DNA of 64,000 nucleotides from Alphaproteobacteria bacterium (lineage in GTDB: Bacteria; Pseudomonadota; Alphaproteobacteria; GCA-2731375). The notes below the pieces were generated by a model. That model searched no databases. It saw only the letters and a list, made by a program, of their open reading frames with translations, and was not told where the DNA came from. The first letter of the stretch is position 1, and each line of letters begins with the position of its first letter. Shown one piece after another: positions 32,755-39,938 of the stretch. The DNA lies in assembly GCA_016776605.1 (NCBI GenBank), contig JADHTB010000021.1:1-64000 (forward strand). Direction: 5' to 3'. A program made the position numbers and the translations under genes.

Positions 32755-33747
32755 CTAGCCCCAAAGTTCCGCCGTCGGCCGCGCCACGTGGCCGCCGCGA
32801 TAGACCAGTGCGGCAGCGCGGTCCTTTGCCAGCAATAAGGGGCCGTCCAGATCCACGAAGTCCGCCATGCCGGCCAGCAACATGGCGGGCGCCATGGCCA
32901 GGGACGTGCCCAACATACAACCTACCATCACGCCAAAGCCGCGCCGCCTGGCTTCCCGTGTCAAGATCAGGCCCTCGGTAAGGCCGCCGCTTTTATCCAG
33001 CTTCACATTAACCATATCATAGCGCCCGGCCAAGGCATCGAGATCGGCGCTGACGTGACAGGATTCATCGGCACACACCGGCACCGGGTGCGGGCAGTCC
33101 GATAGCATCTGATCCGCACCGCTGGGCAGGGGCTGTTCGATCAGCTCTACGCCCAAATCCGCCAGGGCCGTGGAAAAAGGCAGAACCATGTCAGGCTCCC
33201 AGGCCTCGTTCGCATCCACGATTAGACGCACATCCGGGACCGCCTGACGCACCGCCCCAACCCGTTCCGGATCGCCGGCGCCGCCTAGTTTCAATTTCAA
33301 TAGGGGCTGGCCCTTGGCGCGCTGGGCGGCCTTCGCCATATTCTTCGGGCTGTCCAGGCTCAGGGTAAAGGCGGTTAACAGATCGGGCGGTGGGGCCAGA
33401 TCCGCCAAATCCGGCAAGTCCCAAACCCGTTGTCCGGTCATCTTCGCCTCCAGGTCGAACAAGGCGCAATCAAGGGCGTTGCGGGCGGCACCGGGGGCCA
33501 GGGCCTGGTCCAAATCAGCCCGCGAGCCGCCACCCACGATCAGAGGCGCCAGCCCTTCGATCTGCTGGCGGACCGAAGTCATGCTTTCGCCATAATGACT
33601 ATAGGGGACGCATTCGCCCCGGCCCCGATGGGCGCCGTCGGTGATTTCAGCCACCATCACATGTATTTCCGTACGGCTGCCCCGCGAAATGGTAAAGCTA
33701 CCCGCGATCGGAAACGTTTCCTCGTACACTTGCAAGATCCGTGTCAT
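32755..33747 (-). CDS. dgcA: N-acetyl-D-glutamate racemase DgcA (enolase superfamily)
   Basis: 330 residues, muconate-cycloisomerase/dipeptide-epimerase subgroup. Catalytic pieces are visible: KxK (PLLKLKLGG), metal ligands in LIVDANEAW, LIEQPLPSG and VCADESCH, and the opposite Lys in VNVKLDKSGG. Together with DgcN next door it fits the D-glutamate pathway, in which D-Glu is N-acetylated and then racemised to N-acetyl-L-Glu. A generic dipeptide epimerase is the alternative. The start at 33747 follows the dgcN stop by 8 bases. The stop lies in a GCTCTAG sequence. Confidence 0.88.
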   Translation of the reverse strand: MTRILQVYEETFPIAGSFTISRGSRTEIHVMVAEITDGAHRGRGECVPYSHYGESMTSVRQQIEGLAPLIVGGGSRADLDQALAPGAARNALDCALFDLEAKMTGQRVWDLPDLADLAPPPDLLTAFTLSLDSPKNMAKAAQRAKGQPLLKLKLGGAGDPERVGAVRQAVPDVRLIVDANEAWEPDMVLPFSTALADLGVELIEQPLPSGADQMLSDCPHPVPVCADESCHVSADLDALAGRYDMVNVKLDKSGGLTEGLILTREARRRGFGVMVGCMLGTSLAMAPAMLLAGMADFVDLDGPLLLAKDRAAALVYRGGHVARPTAELWG

Positions 33748-33755
33748 GACGAAAT

Positions 33756-34754
33756 TTAATCCAAATAATCCAGAAAACCGTCGGCATCGCCGCGTATGGG
33801 GTCCAGACAAGGCAGCGATAATTTCGCCGAGGTTTCGGCCAAGTAACGTTCCGCGTCCTGTGGCGATAACGCCGTGGTATTCACCGAAAGCCCTAACATC
33901 CGGCAATCCGGGCTGGTAAGCCGCGCGACGGCCAGGTTGAGGGCGATGCACTCTTCCAGGTCTGGGATGGGGGCGTGCGGCAGGCCGCGCATATGGCGGC
34001 GGGTAGGTTCGTGGCACAGCACCAAAAGATCGGGTTGAGAGCCGTGCAAGAGGCCCAGGGAAACTCCGGCGTACGAGGCGTGGAACAGCGAACCCTGGCC
34101 TTCGATCAGATCCCAATGATCGGCATGATTGTCGGGGCTGATCCATTCAGCCGCGCCGGAAATAAAATCCGCCACCACCGCATCAATGGCCACGCCCCGT
34201 TCGGCGATCAGCACGCCGGTCTGCCCGGTGGCCCTGAAATCCGCATCCATGCCACGGGCCCGCATGGCCCGTTCGATGGCCAGGACGGTATATTTCTTGC
34301 CGCACGAACAATCGGTGCCGACCGTCAACAGCCGCTTGCCGGTGCGTTTGATGCCCTTGCCGGTGGCGAATGCCTGCTCGCTATGGCGCACATTGTGCAG
34401 GGTTCGGCCGTGTTGTGCGGCTGCTTGCTGTATGGCGGGGAAGGATTCCAGGGGTGTGTGCAGGCCGGATGCCAGATCCAGCCCGTGAGCCAGCGCCTCG
34501 CATACGGCATCCGTCCAGCTGTCCGGCATGAAGCCGCCGGAATTGACCACGCCGATAACCAGGGTTTTGGCGCCCAGCCGTACTGCTTCGGCTATGTCCA
34601 CATCCGGCAGCCCGGTATCGGCACCGCAGCCGGGCAGGCGCATTTGCCCGACGCACCATTCCGGGCGCCAATCGGCGATGCCGGTAGCCGTCTTTGCCGC
34701 CAATTGATCGGGCGCATCGCCAAGAAACAGCAGATAGGGTTTTTCTAAGGCCAT
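33756..34754 (-). CDS. dgcN: D-glutamate N-acetyltransferase DgcN (DUF1611)
   Basis: 332 residues of the DUF1611 family. The N-terminal half (EKPYLLFLGDAPDQLAAKTA, GVVNSGGFMPDSW) and the C-terminal P-loop-like part (LTVGTDCSCGKKYTVLAIER, IEGQGSLFHASYAGVSLGLL) are complete. DgcN acetylates D-glutamate; DgcA then racemises the product. The start may be 34754 (MALEK) or 34763 (MQSMALEK). The gene follows a gamma carbonic anhydrase by 16 bases, and the three genes form one probable operon. Confidence 0.88.
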   Translation of the reverse strand: MALEKPYLLFLGDAPDQLAAKTATGIADWRPEWCVGQMRLPGCGADTGLPDVDIAEAVRLGAKTLVIGVVNSGGFMPDSWTDAVCEALAHGLDLASGLHTPLESFPAIQQAAAQHGRTLHNVRHSEQAFATGKGIKRTGKRLLTVGTDCSCGKKYTVLAIERAMRARGMDADFRATGQTGVLIAERGVAIDAVVADFISGAAEWISPDNHADHWDLIEGQGSLFHASYAGVSLGLLHGSQPDLLVLCHEPTRRHMRGLPHAPIPDLEECIALNLAVARLTSPDCRMLGLSVNTTALSPQDAERYLAETSAKLSLPCLDPIRGDADGFLDYLD

Positions 34755-34770
34755 GCTTTGCATCCCATAT

Positions 34771-35358
34771 TCATAATTTTTCCAGTGCCGCCAATTCGGC
34801 CTCCAGGTTGGCGTGCTCTGCCGCCTTGGCCTGTTCAAAGGCGGGGCTATCCCAGGCTCGATGCTCGCCCCTGGCATAGGCCAGGGCATTGTAATGATAG
34901 ATAAAGGCGTTCAGGCGATTGGCGATAAAATTATCGCGCGATTTTACCACGGCACCCGGTACGCCGGCGACGATGGAATTGGCTGGAATCTGGCTGCCGG
35001 CGGTGACGATGCTGTGGCCGGCGACAATGGTATTTTCGCCGATCACCGCGCTGTCCATGACCGTGGCGTTAATGCCGATCAGGCAATTGTCGCCAATGGT
35101 ACAGCCGTGCACGGTGGCATGATGGGTGATGGAGCAATGGGCGCCAATAAACGTCCCCTGACGGTCGCCGACATGAAGCATGACGAAATCCTGCAAATTC
35201 GTGTAAGGCCCGACGACGATTTCGTACATTTCGGCCCGCATGACAACACGGGGCCAGACGGAGGCCCCCTCCGCAATGCTGACTTTGCCATAAATTTCCG
35301 CCGTGTCGTGAACGAACGCGGGGTTGTCGAGCTGGACCAATGGGCCGAACTTGCGCAA
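34771..35358 (-). CDS. Gamma carbonic anhydrase family protein
   Basis: 195 residues forming a left-handed beta-helix of hexapeptide repeats (AEIYGKVSIAEGASVWPRVV, CTIGDNCLIGINATVMDSAV, VAGVPGAVV). The three metal-ligand His positions are present (MLHVGDRQG, SITHHATVHGC). A ~45-residue helical tail follows the helix, rich in Ala/Glu. It is the first gene of the dgcN-dgcA run. Carbonic anhydrase activity cannot be confirmed; some members act as acyltransferase-like or complex I assembly proteins. Confidence 0.88.
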   Translation of the reverse strand: MRKFGPLVQLDNPAFVHDTAEIYGKVSIAEGASVWPRVVMRAEMYEIVVGPYTNLQDFVMLHVGDRQGTFIGAHCSITHHATVHGCTIGDNCLIGINATVMDSAVIGENTIVAGHSIVTAGSQIPANSIVAGVPGAVVKSRDNFIANRLNAFIYHYNALAYARGEHRAWDSPAFEQAKAAEHANLEAELAALEKL

Positions 35359-35482
35359 ATCCTTACTCTCCTAAAATCAAAAATTTCACGCCCCAACTCA
35401 AATTTTCGCACTTGGCGTGGGGGAATATTACACTACTCTTCGCCCGGCGAGCCAGTCTGCCGGCGCTTTGCAAAATCCAGTT

Positions 35483-35570
35483 TAAAATTGCTCAGACCTT
35501 TAGAATTAGAGCAATATTTCCAATCACTTAGAATCGCTTCGCGATTCTCATTAATTCGGAATTGCTCTAG
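35483..35570. repeat. CTAG repeat missing its first arm
   Basis: From AAAATTGCTCAGACC to GGAATTGCTCTAG this is nearly identical to 18645-18735, including the GAATCGC-TTC-GCGATTC hairpin and the outer stem, but the left CTAGAGC end is lost. Its terminal CTAG gives the TAG stop (35569-35567, minus strand) of mlaA. Confidence 0.85.
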
Positions 35571-37051
35571 TTGGCGGCATCGAATAATTTATCGGCGCCA
35601 CCATCGCCCAGGCCAACCGGGGCGCCTTTGTTCAAATCCACCTGCCGGGCCTGCCAGAAGGCCGCTTTCAGGCCGGTATAATAATCGATGGAGTTTTCGC
35701 GCAATTCATCCAGCGGATCCAATAATTCCTCGCGCTTGACCACGGCGCGTGTCGCCGCGACGCCCAGGTTTTCGAAGGAACTCAATAAATAGGTCATGGG
35801 CTGGAAGAAGACGTCCACCACCTTGCCTGCGCCGCCACGGGTACTGGCCGGACCGATCAGGGGTAGGACCAGATAGGGGCCGGGGCCGACGCTATAGCTG
35901 TGCAACGTCTGGCCAAAGTCGGCGTGATGGCGTTTCAAGCCAAGATCCGCCGCCGGATCAAGCAGACCCAGAAAGCCGACGGTGGTGTTGAGACCAAAGC
36001 GGCCGACGGTCACGCCGGCATCGATCAGATCCCCCTGCAGCAGATCGTTGACCGCGATGACCGGGGCATCCAGGTTCAAAACAGCCCGCCGCACCGCCTG
36101 AAGGGCCAAATCCGGCATGAGCCAATTGTAGCCAATTGCGATGGGGCGCAACAGGATCAGATCGACCGTGTCGTTGAATGCGAAGATGATCCGGTTCATC
36201 GGCTCCAATGGATCATCGATTTCGACAAGATCCTGGTCCGCTTCGGTTAATCGCGTCGATCCGGCCGGGGCCAGGAGCGCCGCCCGCGTGGCGGTGGCTG
36301 GCGCAGCGGCCTGATAGATTACGGGAGCCTTTGCGACGGGAGCCCGCAATATGACTTGAGCCTGAGCTACTGGGGGCTGCGCCTTGGGGCTGCGGGGCAC
36401 GGGCCGTGGAGACGCGGGCCGGTGGGCCTTGGGGCGGGGCGCTGCCGTGGCGGCGGCGATTTGCCGGGCGAAACCTGGATAAGCCGTCTGCACAGCCGTC
36501 ACCAAGGCGGCCTCGTGGCCAGGAGCCGCGGCAAGGGCCTGGCCCATAATGTCATTCAACGCGCCCGGATTGCCGGCGATGGACGAGATCGCCCAGGTGG
36601 CGATGCGGACGGTATCTCTGTTGGCGCGTCGGGGGCTAGGTTCGCTTTGCCGGGCGGGACGTGACCACCATGGCGAAAAGCGCGGCATCGTGGCTATTCG
36701 GGAGATGTTCACGCCGGCGGCATGGGCGATTTGTCCGGCGAAACCGGGAAAGTTCGTCATAGCCTGCCGGGCGACTATCGGGGCGGCATCAGGCGCGGCC
36801 GCCAACAGACCACGCATGATGGCCTCAATTTGCCCTGGTTGCCGCACAATGGCCTCGGTAACCAACGGTGACAGCGCGGCGGCGACCCGGCGTTGGCGTA
36901 TTTGAGGATTGGCGGCACCGCTGCTGGCGCTTCGGACCATGGCTTTCAAATAATCGCTAAAGGCGGCATCAGGACTGGCGGCGGCCGCCTGATCATAGCT
37001 TAACAAACCAGCAATCAGCATGGCTGCCGCCACCAAACCGCGTCTCGTCAT
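35567..37051 (-). CDS. mlaA: MlaA (VacJ)-type protein with long N-terminal extension
   Basis: 494 residues, about twice the usual length. Residues ~275-480 are MlaA: DPLEPMNRIIFAFNDTVDLI, GRFGLNTTVGFLGLLDPAAD, YSVGPGPYLVLPLIGPASTR. MlaA removes misplaced phospholipid from the outer leaflet of the outer membrane. Residues 35-215 hold two similar ~50-residue units, each ending in YPGF/FPGF-ARQIA or AGQIA. A Pro/Ala-rich linker follows. The N-terminus is a signal peptide without a lipobox Cys, so it is not a standard lipoprotein. Start at 37051. It ends the operon HtrA-like / mlaC / Sel1 / mlaA, and its stop lies in a repeat. Confidence 0.9.
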   Translation of the reverse strand: MTRRGLVAAAMLIAGLLSYDQAAAASPDAAFSDYLKAMVRSASSGAANPQIRQRRVAAALSPLVTEAIVRQPGQIEAIMRGLLAAAPDAAPIVARQAMTNFPGFAGQIAHAAGVNISRIATMPRFSPWWSRPARQSEPSPRRANRDTVRIATWAISSIAGNPGALNDIMGQALAAAPGHEAALVTAVQTAYPGFARQIAAATAAPRPKAHRPASPRPVPRSPKAQPPVAQAQVILRAPVAKAPVIYQAAAPATATRAALLAPAGSTRLTEADQDLVEIDDPLEPMNRIIFAFNDTVDLILLRPIAIGYNWLMPDLALQAVRRAVLNLDAPVIAVNDLLQGDLIDAGVTVGRFGLNTTVGFLGLLDPAADLGLKRHHADFGQTLHSYSVGPGPYLVLPLIGPASTRGGAGKVVDVFFQPMTYLLSSFENLGVAATRAVVKREELLDPLDELRENSIDYYTGLKAAFWQARQVDLNKGAPVGLGDGGADKLFDAAN

Positions 37052-37170
37052 AGTCTCTGCCCCTCCAAGCTGGAGCAAGAATAGTGCGAAAAACGTCCAC
37101 GCGCCAATAGCGATCCCATGTCCAGCCCAATCGGCCAGTCCGGGCTCATGCCGTTATCACTCTCACCTCA

Positions 37171-38037
37171 TCAGTCTTTCCTGACCGGGGTAAAATGGGC
37201 CGCGCGCCGCATGCCCTCGGCCCGCTGCTTTGGCGTCAGGCGGGCTTGCAATACAGCTAAATTCTCCCGCGCCCGTGGATGTCCCTGACGGGCAGCCAGA
37301 CTCATCCATTTGAAGGCTTCGATCAGGTCCACGTCGATCCCCTGGCCCTTGGCCAATCGGGTCGCCAGATGGCTCTGCGCCTTGGCATTGCCCTGTTCGG
37401 CGGCGCGTCGGAACCATTTTACCGAAAGGGTTTGATCACGGACCACCCCGTCGCCGTCACGATAGGCCTTTGCCAGATTGTATTGCGCCTTGTCCAGACC
37501 CGCCTCCGCCGCTGCTCGATACAGGGTCGCGGCCCGTTTTAGATCAACCTTCACACCCAATCCGTAATGGTACATTTTACCTAGCGTATAGCGGGAGCGG
37601 TTCAGTCCTGCTTCCGAGGCGCGTTCCAACCAACCCACCGCTTCCTTGTAACTTTGCGCCACGCCGTCACCGGCAATATAGGCATTGGCCAGATTATGCT
37701 GGGCCTGGTGAAAGCCGCCTTCCGCAGATTTTCGCCACCAATGCACGGCCTCGGCGGAATCCTGGCGCACGCCTTTACCTTGATCGAACAGGAGTCCCAG
37801 GTTGTATTGCGCCTTGGCGTCCCCGGCCTTTGCCAGGGGCAGCCATTCCTTGGCGGCAATGGCAAATTCGCCCCGTTGATAGGCCCTGTAGCCGGCTTTG
37901 CCGTCAGCCGCATTGGCGGTGGCCGCGGATCCGGCCAAGACGAATGCCACCAGCAGGCAGCCCTGGATCAGCTTCGCCGGCCACTGCGTAAACAGTGCCT
38001 GCGCGGCGCGGTGATGAAGGTTTGTATTGTTGCTCAT
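37171..38037 (-). CDS. Secreted Sel1-repeat protein
   Basis: 288 residues. A signal peptide (LLVAFVLAGSAATANAADGK) is followed by about six Sel1-like repeats of ~36 residues, each with the A-x-x-W...G...A-x-x-x-L pattern (AEAVHWWRKSAEGGFHQAQH, KEAVGWLERASEAGLNRSRY, LIEAFKWMSLAARQGHPRAR). Sel1 repeats form a protein-binding solenoid. It lies between mlaC and mlaA, so a periplasmic scaffold role in the Mla system is likely but not shown. GGAGG lies before the ATG at 38037. Confidence 0.88.
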   Translation of the reverse strand: MSNNTNLHHRAAQALFTQWPAKLIQGCLLVAFVLAGSAATANAADGKAGYRAYQRGEFAIAAKEWLPLAKAGDAKAQYNLGLLFDQGKGVRQDSAEAVHWWRKSAEGGFHQAQHNLANAYIAGDGVAQSYKEAVGWLERASEAGLNRSRYTLGKMYHYGLGVKVDLKRAATLYRAAAEAGLDKAQYNLAKAYRDGDGVVRDQTLSVKWFRRAAEQGNAKAQSHLATRLAKGQGIDVDLIEAFKWMSLAARQGHPRARENLAVLQARLTPKQRAEGMRRAAHFTPVRKD

Positions 38038-38059
38038 TTCAATTCCTCCCACGATACCG

Positions 38060-38689
38060 CTATGAAGCCACGCCAAATTTTTCGGTGCGCGCGCGCAATG
38101 CCTCCAACAGGCCTTGTATGCCCCGTTGCTGGATCACGGCGTTGAATTCCGAGCGCTGGGTCACCGCCATCGAGACCCCTTCGACCATGATATCAATAAT
38201 CTTGTATTGGCCATTTTGCGGTCGAACGCGCCAATCAGCCTTGATCGGTGGCCCACCCGGCTGCACGATCCGGGTCTTCACCATGATATCCTTTTTACCG
38301 GCGGGTCTGGCATCGGCTACGGTGAATGTTTCGCCGGCATAACCGCCCATGCGGCGGCTGTAGGATTTTAAAAGAAATTCGGTGAATAGAGCCTGATAGT
38401 CCGCCCGCTGCTGCGGCGTTGCCTTGCGCCAATGCTTACCGAGGACGAAGCGCCCAATAAAAGGCATATCAAAGCCGGTCGACAGCAAGCCGCGAAATTT
38501 TTCTTCCCGGCGCTCGATTTTATCGCCGCTGGCTTGCAGGATTATGATGGCGCGGCTTGCCAGATTGGCGATGAAGGCCGACGCGCCCTCGACGGCCTGG
38601 GACGAGACCTCCGCCAACAATGAACCCGGCACGGCCAACGTGGCGCCAACTGCCGTGCAGCCCAGAAAAAATGACCGGCGTGATTGCAA
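38060..38689 (-). CDS. mlaC: Periplasmic phospholipid-binding protein MlaC
   Basis: 209 residues of the MlaC/Ttg2D family. The N-terminus MQSRRSFFLGCTAVGATLAV resembles a Tat signal (SRRSFF). The core includes LLSTGFDMPFIGRFVLGKHW, QQRADYQALFTEFLLKSYS and PIKADWRVRPQNGQYKIIDI, the standard MlaC pattern. It shuttles phospholipid between MlaA and the MlaFEDB complex (encoded at 55780-58691). The start is probably a TTG at 38689 with GGAGA upstream. It follows the HtrA-like gene by 28 bases. Confidence 0.92.
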   Translation of the reverse strand: MQSRRSFFLGCTAVGATLAVPGSLLAEVSSQAVEGASAFIANLASRAIIILQASGDKIERREEKFRGLLSTGFDMPFIGRFVLGKHWRKATPQQRADYQALFTEFLLKSYSRRMGGYAGETFTVADARPAGKKDIMVKTRIVQPGGPPIKADWRVRPQNGQYKIIDIMVEGVSMAVTQRSEFNAVIQQRGIQGLLEALRARTEKFGVAS

Positions 38690-38717
38690 AATTCCGTCTC
38701 CTCGTACTCGATGGCAA

Positions 38718-39734
38718 TTAATAACCGCGTTGAAGTTTCAAGCGGGCGTACCGGTCTTCTGATTTGAGGGATAAATCAAAAGCATAGGCATCGCGCAGGA
38801 CGGTCATGGGAATGGCCACGCCGGCGGGCCCGGTGGACCATGCCTTGCGGTATAGATCGGCCATCGAGGCGATAATTTCGCCATTTACCTTGACGATAAT
38901 GTCGCCCGTCTGCAGACCGGAACGCTCCGCCGGGCCATCCTGGGCCAGTCCGATGACCTCAATCTGACCCTCGACCTCGGCCGTGAACATGCCCATCCAG
39001 GGCCGATGCGATGCCGCCGTGCGCCCCTCGCGCAACATTTCCTCGAAGACTGGCAGAAACAGATCGATCGGGACGAACATATTGCCGCTGAGGTGGTCCG
39101 GGTCGGTGGTCGCATCCTCCACATACAACGAGCCAATGCCCAACAGTTTTCCGTCCGCACCAATCAAGGCGGCGCCACCCCAGTTCGGATGGGCGGGCGA
39201 GGTAAAGATGGCTTCGTCCAGCATATATTCCCAATAACCGGCGAATTCGCGTTTGCTGACGACCCGGGCACCAATGGCGCCGTCCGGGCCACCGTGGCCG
39301 GCAACCAGTACACCATTTCCCACTGCCAGGTCTGCTGAACGGCCCATGGCGAGGGCCGGCCGGCCCAGAGGCTCCAATGCACGCACCAGGCCAAAGCCGC
39401 TATTATAGTCATATGCGACCACTTCCGCCGCGATCATGCGGCCATCGGCGGCATTGACGGCAATTGCCATGGCCTCGACGATCAAGTAGCCGATGGTTAG
39501 GATCAGGCCGCTGTCATCGATGACCACGCCATTACCTTCACGCTCCGTACCCAGAATGGGCGCGGTGTAACCGTCGGCCGGAATTTCCGCATGCAGCCGC
39601 ACCACCGCCGAAAGGGCCGCGCCCACATCGAAGGGCAGCTTCGCCGCTTCCTCCGGTGATGACAGCGCCGCCGCGAATGGCATGGGCAACAGCCCCGCCG
39701 GCCGGTGCCCATTTACCTTCTCCAAGTCGCTCAT
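38718..39734 (-). CDS. HtrA-like protein with all three catalytic residues lost, plus PDZ domain
   Basis: 338 residues with the DegP/HtrA (S1C) chymotrypsin fold and a C-terminal PDZ (QDGPAERSGLQTGDIIVKVN). The catalytic triad is gone: His is replaced at LTIGYLIV (Tyr83, where HtrA has TNNHVV), Asp at YNSGFGLV (Gly113), and Ser at PNWGGAAL (Trp185, where HtrA has GNSGGPL). The fold is otherwise well conserved, so this looks like a selected pseudoprotease, perhaps a chaperone or scaffold. No signal peptide is apparent. It heads the operon with mlaC, Sel1 and mlaA. Confidence 0.88.
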   Translation of the reverse strand: MSDLEKVNGHRPAGLLPMPFAAALSSPEEAAKLPFDVGAALSAVVRLHAEIPADGYTAPILGTEREGNGVVIDDSGLILTIGYLIVEAMAIAVNAADGRMIAAEVVAYDYNSGFGLVRALEPLGRPALAMGRSADLAVGNGVLVAGHGGPDGAIGARVVSKREFAGYWEYMLDEAIFTSPAHPNWGGAALIGADGKLLGIGSLYVEDATTDPDHLSGNMFVPIDLFLPVFEEMLREGRTAASHRPWMGMFTAEVEGQIEVIGLAQDGPAERSGLQTGDIIVKVNGEIIASMADLYRKAWSTGPAGVAIPMTVLRDAYAFDLSLKSEDRYARLKLQRGY

Positions 39735-39870
39735 GAAGCTTCCGCCCTTTACCGTCTATAAGAGATATGAGCCGAGGCCATACGTTAAAGCAGTGACGGC
39801 ACAGGACCAAAGATGAAATTCATTCAAACGCGCCCCAAAGCACATTTAATTTAAAAGTGCCCGGTTTTTT

Positions 39871-39935
39871 GAAATATAGCAATTTAACCAATCATTTAAG
39901 TCGCGCCCACGACCCCAGTTAATTGCAATTTTCGC
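39871..39935. repeat. Badly worn CTAG repeat copy
   Basis: ATAGCAATTTAACCAATCATTTAAGTCGC and CCAGTTAATTGCAATTTTCGCTA match the middle and right part of 14865-14933 with many changes. The CTAG ends are lost. Confidence 0.5.
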
Positions 39936-39938
39936 TAC

